The notes: a model not told the origin generated them from the sequence alone. A stretch of 62,603 bases of DNA from Acidobacteria bacterium UBA2161 (GCA_002328835.1 DCWN01000001.1:54630-117232), one strand, 5' to 3'; numbered from the stretch's first letter, positions 25,470 through 34,649 are shown. A program made the numbers and translations.

Positions 25470-26842
25470 TCCGCGCGCTACTCATCGGCACCTACGAGAT
25501 GGGCCGGCAGCCCTTCGGGCTGGCGTCGCCGGCGGCGTGGCTGCGCGATGCCGGGGTCGACGTGACCTGCGTCGATCTCACCCGGGATCGACTCTCCAAC
25601 GACGCGGTGTCGCGGGCCGGGCTGGTGGCCTGGTACCTCCCGATGCACACGGCGACGCGGTTGGCCCTGCCGATCATTCAGCGGGTGCGCGAAGTGAATC
25701 CTGACGCGCACCTGTGCGGCTATGGCCTCTACGCGCCGCTCAACGCGTCGCTGCTGGCCGAGCTGGGCGTGGCCTCGGTGCTCGGGCCCGAGTTCGAAGC
25801 GGATCTCGCCGATCTGGCCGTCGCGCTGGGCGAGGGCCGGCCGCCGCCGGCTGCCGCCGCGCCACTGCCGCGTTTGACCTTCAAGGTGCCCGACCGCGGC
25901 ACGTTGCCGCCGTTGGCGCTGTACGCGACGCTCAGCGACGCGGCAGGCGCCAGCCGGTTGGCGGGCTACACCGAGGCGAGTCGCGGGTGTAAGCACACCT
26001 GCCGGCACTGCCCGATCGTGCCGGTCTACGAGGGACGCTTCCGGGTGGTCGCGCCCGACGTCGTGCTCGCGGACATTCGGGCTCAGGTCGAGGCGGGCGC
26101 GCGTCACATCACGTTCGGTGACCCCGACTTCTTCAACGGCCCAGCCCACGCCGTCGAGGTCGTTCGCCGGGTGGCCGAGGCGTTTCCGAACGTCAGCTAC
26201 GACGTGACGACCAAGGTCGAGCACCTGCTCGACCACGCCGACTTGCTGCCGACGCTGCGCGAGACCGGCTGCGCCTTCGTCACGAGTGCCGTCGAATCGT
26301 TCGACGATCGCGTCCTGAGGATTCTCGACAAGGGGCATACGCGCGCCGACGTGGCGCGGGCCGTGGAGGCCTGTCGGGCTGCGGGGGTGATGCTCACGCC
26401 GACCTTCGTGCCGTTCACCCCGTGGACCTCGCTCGACACCTACTGTCGGATGCTCGAGGAGGTGGCGGCCCTCGACCTGATCGACCATGTGGCGCCGATC
26501 CAACTGGCGATCCGCCTGCTGCTGCCGGAGAGATCGGGCCTGCTTTCCGACGCCGAGATCGCGAGCGCGGTCGGCCCATTCCAGGCGGATGGCCTGATCT
26601 ACCCGTGGCGTCACCCGGACGCGCGCGTCGACGCGCTCCAGGTCGAACTGATGGCGTTGGTGGGGCGTCGGGTCGCCGCCCCGCGCCGCGAGGTCTTCGA
26701 GGCTGTGTGGGTCCTGGCGCACGAACGCGCCGGCGTGAGTCGGCCGCTGCCCGTGCCCGCGGCGCGCGCCGCCATCCCTTATCTCAACGAACCGTGGTAC
26801 TGCTGAGCCGAGCCGTCCGGGGCGCAGGTCGCGCTCCTCTAG
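25466..26842 (+). CDS. Radical SAM selenoprotein with C-terminal C-U-A-E-P tail (B12-binding-like N-domain)
   Basis: From ATG 25466 the frame meets TGA at 26804-26806 after NEPWYC. Read as selenocysteine (residue 447) it continues A-E-P and eight more residues to TAG 26840-26842, 458 residues in all. The tail CUAEP is what I recall as the defining end of a named radical SAM (seleno)protein family, CUAEP/CCAEP-tail. Cluster ligands C175, C179, C182 (CKHTCRHC); GDPDFFNG is the SAM-binding strand region; residues 1-130 resemble a B12-binding fold but lack DxHxxG. A SECIS-like hairpin follows at 26819-26837. Coupled to the symporter upstream; ATP-grasp gene downstream. Substrate unknown. Confidence 0.9.
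26819..26837 (+). promoter_or_regulatory. Bacterial SECIS-like hairpin directing selenocysteine at TGA 26804
   Basis: GGGGCGC / GCGCTCC pair over 7 bp (one G-U) around apical loop AGGTC at 26826-26830. The loop begins 19 nt after the TGA. The E. coli fdhF SECIS, as I recall it, has loop AGGUCU flanked by GC...GC, 17 nt after its UGA. The loop G at position 2 and the spacing both fit SelB recognition. Confidence 0.82.
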
Positions 26843-26860
26843 TTGGCAAGATCGACCGTG

Positions 26861-28126
26861 ATGCCGCGCGTGATGCTGTTTGCCACGACGACCGGATATC
26901 AGGTGCGCGTGTTCGGCGAGGCCGCCGAACGGCTCGGGCTGGAACTGGTCTTCGCCACGGATCGGTGTCAGGCGCTCGAGGATCCGTGGAGGGATGCTGC
27001 CATCCCCGTGCGATTCCACGACGAGGTGGCCTCGCTTCGTCGCCTCACCGAGGCGATGAGTGGACGCGAGGTACATGGAGTCCTTGGCGTCGGCGATCGT
27101 CCAGCCGTGCTGGCGGCGCTGGCGGCGGAGGCGTTCGACCTGCCCGCTCGGGGAGTCGACGGCGCTCGCGCGGCTGCCGACAAGCTTCGTTACCGGAGGC
27201 GGCTTGCCGAGGTCGGGCTCCCATCGCCGGCCTTCCGGGCGGTCCGACTCGGTCAGATTGATAGCCGCCCCGCGGCGCCCCTCAGCTTCCCCTGCGTCGT
27301 TAAACCGCTGGCGCTCTCGGGCAGTCGAGGCGTGATCAGGGTTGACGACCAGACGGAGTTCGACGCGGCACTGGCGCGGGTCGGCCGGCTCCTGGCGCAG
27401 CCGGAGATCCGCGCCCTGCGCGACCCGGCGAACGATTGGGTCCTGGTGGAGGCGTACGTCGATGGCAACGAGGTGGCGGTCGAAGGCCTCCTGGACGATG
27501 GCCGCCTCCACGTCGTGACCTTCTTCGACAAGCCCGACCCACTGGACGGACCGTTCTTCGAAGAGACGATCTATGCGACGCCGACGAGCCTCACGCCCGA
27601 CCGCTACGCGGCGATCGAAGCGGCCGTCGCCGACACGGTGCGGGCGCTCGGGCTGACCCACGGCCCGGTCCATGCGGAGTGCCGGCTCGGCCCCGACGGC
27701 GTGGTCGTCCTGGAGGTCGCCGCCCGGCCGATCGGCGGCCTGTGCGCCCGGGTCCTGCGCTGCGTCGATCCGGCGGGCCGGGCCTGTTCCTACGAGGAGG
27801 TGTTGCTGCGCCATGCGACCGGCGAGGCGGGGTGCGGGTTCCGGCGCGCGCCGGGCGCCTCAGCGGTCATGATGATCCCGACTCCGCGCGCGGGTCACCT
27901 GCGGCGTGTGCGTGGGCAGGATCGCGCGAAGGCGGTGCGCGATGTCGACGATCTGGTGATCACGGCCAAGTCCGGCCAGCGCCTCGTGCCGATGCCCGAG
28001 GGCGCGAGCTATCTCGGCTTCATCTTCGCCCGGGCCGGAACGGCCGAGGACGCGGTCGAGGCGGTGCGCCGGGCGCACGCTCAGCTCGGCTTCGACATCG
28101 ACCCCGACCTGCCGATGGTGACGTAG
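26861..28126 (+). CDS. ATP-grasp domain protein
   Basis: 421 residues from ATG 26861; a TTG at 26843 directly abuts the selenoprotein TAG and is also possible. ATP-grasp order is clear: an N-terminal Rossmann-like part (MLFATTTGYQVRVFGEAAERLG), KLRYRRRLAEVGLPSP, FPCVVKPLALSGSRGVI (ATP lysine and glycine loop), VLVEAYVDGNEVAVEG, and EVAARPIGG (Mg-binding Glu). The C-terminal part (PRAGHLRRV ... GASYLGFIFA) matches carboxylate-amine ligases of the biotin-carboxylase-like group. It probably forms an amide or acyl-phosphate bond on an intermediate of the same pathway as the radical SAM protein. Confidence 0.88.
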   Translation: MPRVMLFATTTGYQVRVFGEAAERLGLELVFATDRCQALEDPWRDAAIPVRFHDEVASLRRLTEAMSGREVHGVLGVGDRPAVLAALAAEAFDLPARGVDGARAAADKLRYRRRLAEVGLPSPAFRAVRLGQIDSRPAAPLSFPCVVKPLALSGSRGVIRVDDQTEFDAALARVGRLLAQPEIRALRDPANDWVLVEAYVDGNEVAVEGLLDDGRLHVVTFFDKPDPLDGPFFEETIYATPTSLTPDRYAAIEAAVADTVRALGLTHGPVHAECRLGPDGVVVLEVAARPIGGLCARVLRCVDPAGRACSYEEVLLRHATGEAGCGFRRAPGASAVMMIPTPRAGHLRRVRGQDRAKAVRDVDDLVITAKSGQRLVPMPEGASYLGFIFARAGTAEDAVEAVRRAHAQLGFDIDPDLPMVT

Positions 28127-28294
28127 GTGTCAGATTCCAGGAACGAGTGACTCACCGGCGACACGGGCGGTGGGCGCACCGGTGGCGCACCCCTTGCCCT
28201 TCCTGCAGCGCGCTGAAGAATAGACGGGCCTCCAGCGGAGCAGGGAGCAGGGGTGCGAGGGGCGGTCCGACGGGCCGTCCAGCGAGTGCCAAGT

Positions 28295-28319
28295 CGCGGC
28301 GACCGTCTGGGTCGCCGCG
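28295..28319 (+). terminator. Likely terminator of the symporter/radical SAM/ATP-grasp operon
   Basis: Perfect 10-bp inverted repeat CGCGGCGACC / GGTCGCCGCG with loop GTCTG, followed by GTTGTCTG. It lies 170 bp after the ATP-grasp stop and ahead of surE. The T-run is weak. Confidence 0.55.
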
Positions 28320-28357
28320 GTTGTCTGAAACCCGCTTTGCGGTCGCGCCGTCTAGGT

Positions 28358-28391
28358 ATGTAGGTGCGCAGAGGGCGCTGTGCGCCTACAT
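28358..28391 (+). promoter_or_regulatory. 14-bp leader hairpin just upstream of the surE ribosome site
   Basis: ATGTAGGTGCGCAG (28358-28371) pairs with CTGTGCGCCTACAT (28378-28391) over 14 bp with two G-U pairs; loop AGGGCG. It ends 8 bp before TTGGAGGTGATT. No T-run follows, so a 5'-UTR structure affecting translation or message stability is more likely than a terminator. Confidence 0.5.
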
Positions 28392-28411
28392 GCGTCCTCT
28401 TGGAGGTGATT

Positions 28412-29323
28412 ATGTCGGGTAGCTTCAGACGGAGTTCCTGCGTGTGGGCTGTAGCGGTACTGGTCGTCCTGGTCGGATCCCCTACGCCAGTTCGCGGGCA
28501 GGAGCCGATGCGAATCCTGCTGACAAACGACGACGGTATCGAGGAGGTCGAAGCCCGCCTGCTACCAGTTGCCGGGCGGTTACGCGAAATCGCCGAGGTG
28601 TACATTGTTGTGTCAAATCAGGACCGTAGCGGCACGTCGAACATGCTTGCCATTAGCAGATCAGTCTCCCTCGAGTCACGGCTGGAGTACCGATCAGAAG
28701 CCGGGTCCGGGCAACACCTCTTGGAGGTCCACTCGGTCGATGGGTACCCGACGGATTGCGTCGTGCTGGGCGTATACGGTTTGTTGAAGGGCCGAAACGT
28801 GGATCTCGTCGTTTCGGGACCGAACGGCGGCGCCAATCTTGCCGATGGTTGGTTCGGGTCAGGCACGATCGGGGCTGCGCGCGCTGCCGCCTTCATCGGC
28901 TTGCCCGCCGTGGCGATTTCAGGGTTCGATTCGAGCGAGCCAGCGCAGGTGGCGGCTCTGGCGGAATGGGTCTCCGCACTGGCGCGATCGGACGCCGTGC
29001 GAACCATGCCGCCGTTGACGTATCTCACGGTGGCGGTGCCGCGGACGCCGCCGGGGGAGATTCGAGGGGTGCGCGTCGCCTCCCGGGCACGTCTCCTCAG
29101 TGGATTCGACGTGAATCGAGTGGCCGAAATGGATACCGATGACGGGCCGACGGCCATTTGGAGCCTCCGGCCAGTCACAAGGCAGGAACTTGCCAGTCCC
29201 GAGGAGGACTTCTCTCTCTACGCCGAGAACTGGATCGTTGTTACGCCCATGACCGTTGATGAGCACGTCGATCGCGCGCCAGGCCCGATCGACGAACTCT
29301 TGACGCGTTTGCCACCTTGGTAG
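28412..29323 (+). CDS. surE: Exported SurE-like nucleotidase/phosphatase
   Basis: 303 residues from ATG 28412 with a strong GGAGGTGAT site. SurE motifs: ILLTNDDGIEE near 35-45 (metal-binding DD), SNQDRSGTSN near 67-76, and SGPNGGANL near 127-135 (canonical SGxNxGxN). SurE hydrolyses nucleoside 5'- and 3'-monophosphates and polyphosphate and is usually cytoplasmic. Here residues 1-30 (WAVAVLVVLVGSPTPVRGQ) form a signal peptide, so the enzyme is exported. Codon use and local GC are a little lower than in neighbours, hinting at transfer. Confidence 0.9.
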   Translation: MSGSFRRSSCVWAVAVLVVLVGSPTPVRGQEPMRILLTNDDGIEEVEARLLPVAGRLREIAEVYIVVSNQDRSGTSNMLAISRSVSLESRLEYRSEAGSGQHLLEVHSVDGYPTDCVVLGVYGLLKGRNVDLVVSGPNGGANLADGWFGSGTIGAARAAAFIGLPAVAISGFDSSEPAQVAALAEWVSALARSDAVRTMPPLTYLTVAVPRTPPGEIRGVRVASRARLLSGFDVNRVAEMDTDDGPTAIWSLRPVTRQELASPEEDFSLYAENWIVVTPMTVDEHVDRAPGPIDELLTRLPPW

Positions 29324-29339
29324 CGCCGGTGAGCGCGGG

Positions 29340-29636
29340 CTAGCTCTTGGCCTGTTCGGGCACGAAGTCGGGCGGCAGGGCCGAGCCGTCGCCGAAGAAG
29401 AAGTCCTCCATCTGCTTGGCCACCAGCTCCTGGGCTTCCTTCTGCCAGGGCATCAGCCGGTACTCGTTGAGGATCATCTTCATCCGCTCTTCCCACATCT
29501 TCCAGGCTTCGGCGGACACATTCTCGTAGACGCGCGTTCCCAGCTCGCCGGGCCAGGGCGGCTCGTCGAGTCCGGGCATCTCTTTCTGAAACTTCACGCA
29601 GTACACCGTGCGCGCGGGTGGGTCGCCAGTGGTCAT
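29340..29636 (-). CDS. yggX: Fe(2+)-trafficking protein, YggX family
   Basis: 98 residues from ATG 29636 with AAGGAGCC upstream. Family features: VYCVKFQKEMPGLDEPPWPGELGTRVYENVS in outline (near 11-41), AWKMWEERMKMILNEYRL and ELVAKQMEDFFFG. The N-terminal cysteine required in YggX is present (YCVKF). YggX protects Fe-S clusters from oxidative damage and may traffic iron. The 15-residue C-terminal extension is slightly longer than usual. Confidence 0.93.
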   Translation of the reverse strand: MTTGDPPARTVYCVKFQKEMPGLDEPPWPGELGTRVYENVSAEAWKMWEERMKMILNEYRLMPWQKEAQELVAKQMEDFFFGDGSALPPDFVPEQAKS

Positions 29637-29849
29637 CGAGGCTCCTTGCCGGCATTGTACCGCGCGCGCGGTGCTGGGCCAACGCTCCCGCCGGCTGTTC
29701 TCGCTATAATGGGCTTCCAGTGTCCGGCGCACCCTCGTCGCGCCGGTGCTGGCGCACGGGTGGTCTCGGCCCTCCCAACGTCAACGTCACAGACCTCCAG
29801 GACGAGCGGCAGCCCGCGGCGCGGGCCGAGCCGGTGCAGAGAGCGATCG

Positions 29850-31295
29850 ATGAAGATCACGCGACGGATGGTCGCCACGTGTGGCGTGCTCGGCGGAAAC
29901 TTTCTGGCGGCGATCGAATCGACGATCGTCGCCGCCGCCATGCCCACCGTCGTCACACAGCTGGGCGGCCTCGAGGACTACAGCTGGGTCTTCGCCGCCT
30001 ACTTGCTGGCGGCGACGGTCACGGTGCCGCTGTGGGGCAAGCTGTCGGACCTGCACGGCCGCCGCGCCTTCTACCTGGGTGCCATCGCGTTCTTCCTGGG
30101 CGGCTCGGTCCTGTGCGGTCTGGCGTGGTCGATGCCGTCGCTCATCGCCTTCCGGCTGATCCAAGGCATCGGCGCCGGCGGCATCCTGCCCCTGGGCATG
30201 ACGATCATCGGCGACCTCTACACGATCCGCGAAAGGGGTCGGATGCAGGGGCTGTTCAGCGGGGTGTGGGGCGTTGCTTCGATTGCCGGGCCGCTCGTCG
30301 GCGGCTACCTCACCGATTCACTGTCGTGGCGATGGGTGTTCTACCTGAACGTGCCCTTCGCGTTCATTGCGGCGGCAGCGGTCGGCGTCGCCCTCGGTGG
30401 CCAGCGCCGGACGTCGACGGCCCGGATCGACTATCGGGGTGCGCTCTTCCTCAGCGGCGCGGTCACGATCCTGTTGCTCGCGCTTGGGCAGACCGGTGGG
30501 GATCGCCTGGTCGGCCCGCTCGGGTTGGGGCTGATGTTCGCGGGCGCCGCGGTTCTCGGCGCCGCGTTCGTGCGCGTCGAGCGCCGGGCGGCCGAGCCGC
30601 TGGTGCCCGTCGAGTTGCTGCGCGACAAGGTCGTCGGGCCGGCCATGATGAGCGGCTTTCTCGTCGGGGTGGCGATGTTCGGCGCGATCTCGTTCGTGCC
30701 GCTCTTCGTCCAGGCGGCGCTCGGAGGGACGGCGACCCAAGCAGGGTCGGCGCTCACGCCGCTGCTGCTCGGATGGGTGTTGACGTCGATCGTCACCGGC
30801 CGGGTTCTGTTGAAGGTCGGCTACCGCCGGCTGGTGTGCGGCGGTCTGTCGCTGGTGAGCCTCGGCTTCGTGCTGCTGTCGCGTGCCGACAGTGGGTCGT
30901 CGCTGTGGGCGGTCCGGGGTGCGCTGGCGCTCATGGGGATGGGGATGGGGATGGGCATGCTCACGCTGGTACTGGCCGTCCAGAACGCCGTGCCACGGGA
31001 GCAGCTCGGCACCGCGACCTCGCTCGGACACTTCACGCGGTCGATCGGCGGCGCCATCGGCGTGGCCGTCATGGGCGCCATCGTGGTTACGGCCCTGCCG
31101 GTCGGCCGCGATGCCAGCCCGGCCGAGATGGCCGCGGCGCTCCAGCGGGTCTTCGTGTTCGGCGCGTGCGTGGCCGCGGTCGCGGTCGTGTCGACCGTCA
31201 GATTTCCGAAAGGGCTGCCCCAGGAACGACCGGTTGCGGACGGCGGGGTCGTCAGTGGGCCCGGGACGGCGACTCCGCGGACACCGCCAGCGTGA
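29850..31295 (+). CDS. DHA2-family (14-TM) MFS drug transporter
   Basis: 481 residues. ATG 29850 precedes the first helix directly. MFS signatures: VVTQLGGLEDYSWVFAAYLL (TM2 region of EmrB/QacA), GKLSDLHGRRAFYLG (motif A), FRLIQGIGAGGILPLG (motif B), GVASIAGPLVGGYLTD (motif C), SWRWVFYLNVPF. It exports drugs or metabolites using the proton gradient. A Met-Gly run (MGMGMGMGM, from a GATGGG DNA repeat near 30936-30959) lies inside a late helix. The last 44 bp overlap the convergent oxidoreductase gene. Confidence 0.92.
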   Translation: MKITRRMVATCGVLGGNFLAAIESTIVAAAMPTVVTQLGGLEDYSWVFAAYLLAATVTVPLWGKLSDLHGRRAFYLGAIAFFLGGSVLCGLAWSMPSLIAFRLIQGIGAGGILPLGMTIIGDLYTIRERGRMQGLFSGVWGVASIAGPLVGGYLTDSLSWRWVFYLNVPFAFIAAAAVGVALGGQRRTSTARIDYRGALFLSGAVTILLLALGQTGGDRLVGPLGLGLMFAGAAVLGAAFVRVERRAAEPLVPVELLRDKVVGPAMMSGFLVGVAMFGAISFVPLFVQAALGGTATQAGSALTPLLLGWVLTSIVTGRVLLKVGYRRLVCGGLSLVSLGFVLLSRADSGSSLWAVRGALALMGMGMGMGMLTLVLAVQNAVPREQLGTATSLGHFTRSIGGAIGVAVMGAIVVTALPVGRDASPAEMAAALQRVFVFGACVAAVAVVSTVRFPKGLPQERPVADGGVVSGPGTATPRTPPA

Positions 31296-33351
31296 CGTCG
31301 TGCCCCTCGAACGAGGCGGCGAGCACGCGTTCGGCCTGCACGCGAGCGTCGTTGAAGCAGGCGCCGCCGCCGATGTCGGTCAGCGTGTCGGGCGCGAGCG
31401 CGTTCGCCGTGGACCCGTTGAACGTGCTCTTTCGCCAGAGGCCCTTGGGGAGGCTGAGTGTGCCTTCCCGAACCCGGTCGGTGACTCGGACCAGACACTG
31501 CACCTCGCCCTGAGCGTTGTAGAGCCGGACCGTATCCCGATCGGCGATCTGGCGTTCCGCCGCATCGGCCGGGTGCATCTCCACCGCGGCTGGCCCCTCG
31601 TAGAGCTCGCCCAGTGACGAACTGATTGTCCGGCTGGTGGCGGGGGAGATGAGCGCGAGCGGATAGTCGTCGCTTGCCGAGTCCTCCTGGTACACGTAGA
31701 GGCCCTCCGGCGTGTCGGCGTCCAGGGCCTCGTCGAACAGGTCGATCCGGCCGTCGGGCGTGCGCGGTTCCACGTCGACGAGTTGAACCGGCGTCGCGCC
31801 CATCGGCGGCGTGGCGGCACCGTCCTCGAGCAGCGACGTGCGCACGGCCTCGGGCATGGTGGCCGCGATCCGCAACACGGCCTCGGCTTCGGTGTCGGCC
31901 GACCAGACGCCGTCGAAGCCGAGCCGCGCCGCGAGGTCGGCGAAGACCTCGACATTGGGGCGTGACTCGCCGACCGTGTCGATGACCGGCCGGACGAGCT
32001 GCAGGCTGATGAGCCCGTAGCTCTTGGCGATGTCGTACGTTTCGAGGAACGTGGTCGCGGGCAGCACGATGTCGGCGTAGTCCGCCGTGTCCGTACGCAC
32101 CTGGTCGAAGACGACAGTGTAGAGGTCGTCCCGGCTCAGCCCGCTGACGACCCGGTTCTGATCTGGCATCGTCGCCACTGGATTGCAGTTGTAGACGAAC
32201 AGCGCCTTGATCGGCGGCGCGTCGTATTCGGTGAGCGCGCGGCCCAGGTGATTCATGTTGACGACCCGCGTGGGCGGCTCGTCGACGCCGATCCATCGCT
32301 CGTCATCGAGCGGCCAGACGCTCGAATTGCTCATCGAATAGCCGCCCCCGCGCACGCCGAACTTGCCCGCGACCGCGGGCAGTGCCAGGACCGCCATCGC
32401 CGCGCTGCCGCCGTTCCGGTTCCGCTCGAGGCCCCAGCCGCATCGGATGACCGCGGGCGACGTGGCGCCGTAGAGTTCGGCCACCCGCTGCAGCGCGGCT
32501 GCGTCGATGCCGGCGACCTCCGCGGCGCGCGCGACGGTCCAGGCGTCGGCACGGAGGCGAAGGCGCTCGGCGCCCCGCGTGCGAGCGTCGAGGAAGGCCG
32601 CGTCCGCCAGGCCTTGCTCGAACAGGTAGCGATGCAGCGCGAGCGCCACGGGAAGATCCGTGCCCGGGCGCACCGGCAGGTGGATATCAGCCTGCAGCGC
32701 CAGTTTGGTGCGCCGCGGGTCGACGACGACCAGCGTCGCGCCGCTCCGCTGTGCCTCACGAACGCAGGGAACGAGATGAATTCCGGATTCCGAGGGGTTC
32801 GCGCCCCAGATCACGATGAGCCGACTATGACGGTAGTCGGTCGGCGTCACCCCGGCCATCTTGCCGTAGAGTGTCGCGGCGGCGGTGCTGGTCGGCGCGG
32901 CGCAGACCGTGCGCGCGAGTCGCGAGGCGCCGAGTCGCCGGAACAACGCCGCGTCGCTCGTGTCCTGGGAGACGAGCCCGTTCGAGCCGCCGTACGAGAA
33001 CGGCAGAATCGCTTCGCCGCCCCAGCGGTCGCGCACGTCCGTCAGGCGAGCGGCGATTTCCCCGAGGGCCTCGTCCCAATCCACTTCTTTGAAGCTGGCG
33101 TCGCGGCCCTTGGGGCCCTGGCGGATCGCCGGACGCAGGAGCCGGTCGCTGCCGTAGACGCGTCGGCCGAATCGACGGACCTTGCCGCAGATGTAGCCGT
33201 TGGTCTCGACCTGGTGCGTCGATCCGTCGATCGCGACGAGCTTGCCCTGCTCGACCGTGACGGCGAGGCTGCACGTGTCCGGGCAGTCGAGCGGGCAGGC
33301 AGTGTCGACCGTGGCGTGTCCCGAGCGTTCGTCGGAGTCCGTTTTCGCCAT
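31252..33351 (-). CDS. Molybdopterin-dependent oxidoreductase (DMSO reductase superfamily)
   Basis: 699 residues; ATG 33351 chosen, an ATG at 33369 is possible. The N-terminal cluster site is CPLDCPDTC followed by YICGK (4Fe-4S). Other blocks: IWGANPSESG, VVDPRRTKLALQADIHLPVRPGTDLPVALALH (cofactor binding, split by position near 230-260), YNCNPVAT, DIVLPATTFLE and the C-terminal TARTLYNAQGEV-like DTVRLYNAQGEV. No Tat signal, so cytoplasmic. No partner electron-transfer subunit is adjacent. Formate dehydrogenase-like or thiosulfate/polysulfide reductase-like roles are possible; the substrate cannot be told. Confidence 0.88.
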   Translation of the reverse strand: MAKTDSDERSGHATVDTACPLDCPDTCSLAVTVEQGKLVAIDGSTHQVETNGYICGKVRRFGRRVYGSDRLLRPAIRQGPKGRDASFKEVDWDEALGEIAARLTDVRDRWGGEAILPFSYGGSNGLVSQDTSDAALFRRLGASRLARTVCAAPTSTAAATLYGKMAGVTPTDYRHSRLIVIWGANPSESGIHLVPCVREAQRSGATLVVVDPRRTKLALQADIHLPVRPGTDLPVALALHRYLFEQGLADAAFLDARTRGAERLRLRADAWTVARAAEVAGIDAAALQRVAELYGATSPAVIRCGWGLERNRNGGSAAMAVLALPAVAGKFGVRGGGYSMSNSSVWPLDDERWIGVDEPPTRVVNMNHLGRALTEYDAPPIKALFVYNCNPVATMPDQNRVVSGLSRDDLYTVVFDQVRTDTADYADIVLPATTFLETYDIAKSYGLISLQLVRPVIDTVGESRPNVEVFADLAARLGFDGVWSADTEAEAVLRIAATMPEAVRTSLLEDGAATPPMGATPVQLVDVEPRTPDGRIDLFDEALDADTPEGLYVYQEDSASDDYPLALISPATSRTISSSLGELYEGPAAVEMHPADAAERQIADRDTVRLYNAQGEVQCLVRVTDRVREGTLSLPKGLWRKSTFNGSTANALAPDTLTDIGGGACFNDARVQAERVLAASFEGHDVTLAVSAESPSRAH

Positions 33352-33439
33352 CGGCGTCAAGCTTATCATCGGGCATCTGGGGCGGTGCGCGCAGCGGGCG
33401 TGGCGCCGGTCGGACTCTGGACTATGATCCGGACCCGAC

Positions 33440-34528
33440 GTGACCAATCGTGACGGAGCCGTCCGGGCACCTGCCCGACCGACGCGCTCGCGCTGGCGCC
33501 TGGTGATTCTGATGGCGGCCCTGGTGGCTGCCGTCGCGCCGACGTCCGGTGCGTGCGTGGAGCGGATGTACTCTCGCGGATTCTATCCGGGCATCCAGCG
33601 CGCCCTCACGTCGCTCTCCAACCTGGCGCCGGTCGCCCTGTTCGACCTCCTGCTGCTCGGCGCTGGCATCGGCCTGGCGGCCCGGTGGGTCGTCGTCCTG
33701 CGCCGTCCGACGACGGTCCGGCGGGTTCAGGTCGTCTTCGGCCTGGTCCGCGACAGCGCCGTCGTCCTTGCGGCCGGCTATCTCGCGTTCCTCCTCTGCT
33801 GGGGTCTCAACTACCGTCGAGAGCCGCTGCGGGCCAAGCTCGACTTCGACCAGGCCCGCATCACGGCGGCGTCGCTCGAGGCCCTGGCCCACGCGTCGGT
33901 CAACGCGCTCAATCGCCTGCACGGCCCGGCGCAGCGCCAATCGTGGCCGGCCCTCGATGCGGTGCCGGCACAGCTCGTCGATCCGTTCAGGCAAGCGCAG
34001 GCGCGCCTGCCGGCCGGCGCCGACGCGCTGCCGGCGCGGCCCAAGACCACACTCCTCGGGTTTTACTTTCGTCGCGCGGGGATCGACGGGATGACCGATC
34101 CGTTCCTGCTCGAGACGCTCGTCAATGCCGAGGTGCTGCCGTTCGAGCGGCCGTTCGTCATCGCGCACGAATGGGCACACCTGGCGGGCTATGCGGACGA
34201 GGCCGAGGCGAGCTTCGTTGCGTGGCTGACCTGCCAGTCGGGCGACGCGGCGACCCGTTACAGCGGCTGGCTATTCCTCTATCCCCATCTTGTCCGGCAA
34301 CTCGACCGCGACACGCGACGGGCGGTCGCCGAAGGCCTCCACGATGGGCCGGCGCGCGACTTGGCGGCGATCGGCGGGCGACTCGCGCGTGCGTCGCCGG
34401 TCGTGCGGCGTCAGGCAAACCGGGTGTACGATCGCTACCTGCGCGCCAATCGGGTGTCGAGCGGGATCGCCAGCTACGGCGGGGTGGTCGACCTGGTGCT
34501 CGGCGCTCGCGCTGGGCCACCGGACTAG
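33440..34528 (+). CDS. DUF3810 membrane metallopeptidase-like protein
   Basis: 362 residues from GTG 33440. Two N-terminal membrane segments (LVILMAALVAAVAPTSG; VALFDLLLLGAGIGLAARWVVVL) and a third (VVLAAGYLAFLLCWGLNYRRE) precede a soluble part with the HEWAH zinc motif near residue 239-243 (IAHEWAHLAGYADEAEASF), where DEAEASF supplies the third glutamate. This layout is that of DUF3810. Function unknown; probably an intramembrane or membrane-anchored peptidase. Confidence 0.82.
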   Translation: MTNRDGAVRAPARPTRSRWRLVILMAALVAAVAPTSGACVERMYSRGFYPGIQRALTSLSNLAPVALFDLLLLGAGIGLAARWVVVLRRPTTVRRVQVVFGLVRDSAVVLAAGYLAFLLCWGLNYRREPLRAKLDFDQARITAASLEALAHASVNALNRLHGPAQRQSWPALDAVPAQLVDPFRQAQARLPAGADALPARPKTTLLGFYFRRAGIDGMTDPFLLETLVNAEVLPFERPFVIAHEWAHLAGYADEAEASFVAWLTCQSGDAATRYSGWLFLYPHLVRQLDRDTRRAVAEGLHDGPARDLAAIGGRLARASPVVRRQANRVYDRYLRANRVSSGIASYGGVVDLVLGARAGPPD

Positions 34529-34649
34529 AGGACGACAATGGCCGTCGGTCGACAGCGTCCGGGCCCCCAGGTATGATGGGGTGTTGGGAGTGGCGCATCG
34601 AACGTCTCATCTGGAGCAGCGACCTCCCGGTCGCACCCTAAGCGCGCGA

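Noticed and set aside
25478..27814. A 778-codon minus-strand frame over the radical SAM and ATP-grasp genes
   Set aside because: Antisense shadow in a GC-rich region; the plus-strand genes have complete motifs and a SECIS.
30936..30959. GATGGG repeat as a regulatory or slippage site
   Set aside because: It is in frame inside a membrane helix of the MFS transporter (Met-Gly run) and does not break the gene.
31252..33351. Linking the molybdopterin oxidoreductase to formate released by BoxC
   Set aside because: It is 27 kb from the box genes, has no partner subunits, and the substrate cannot be read from the sequence.
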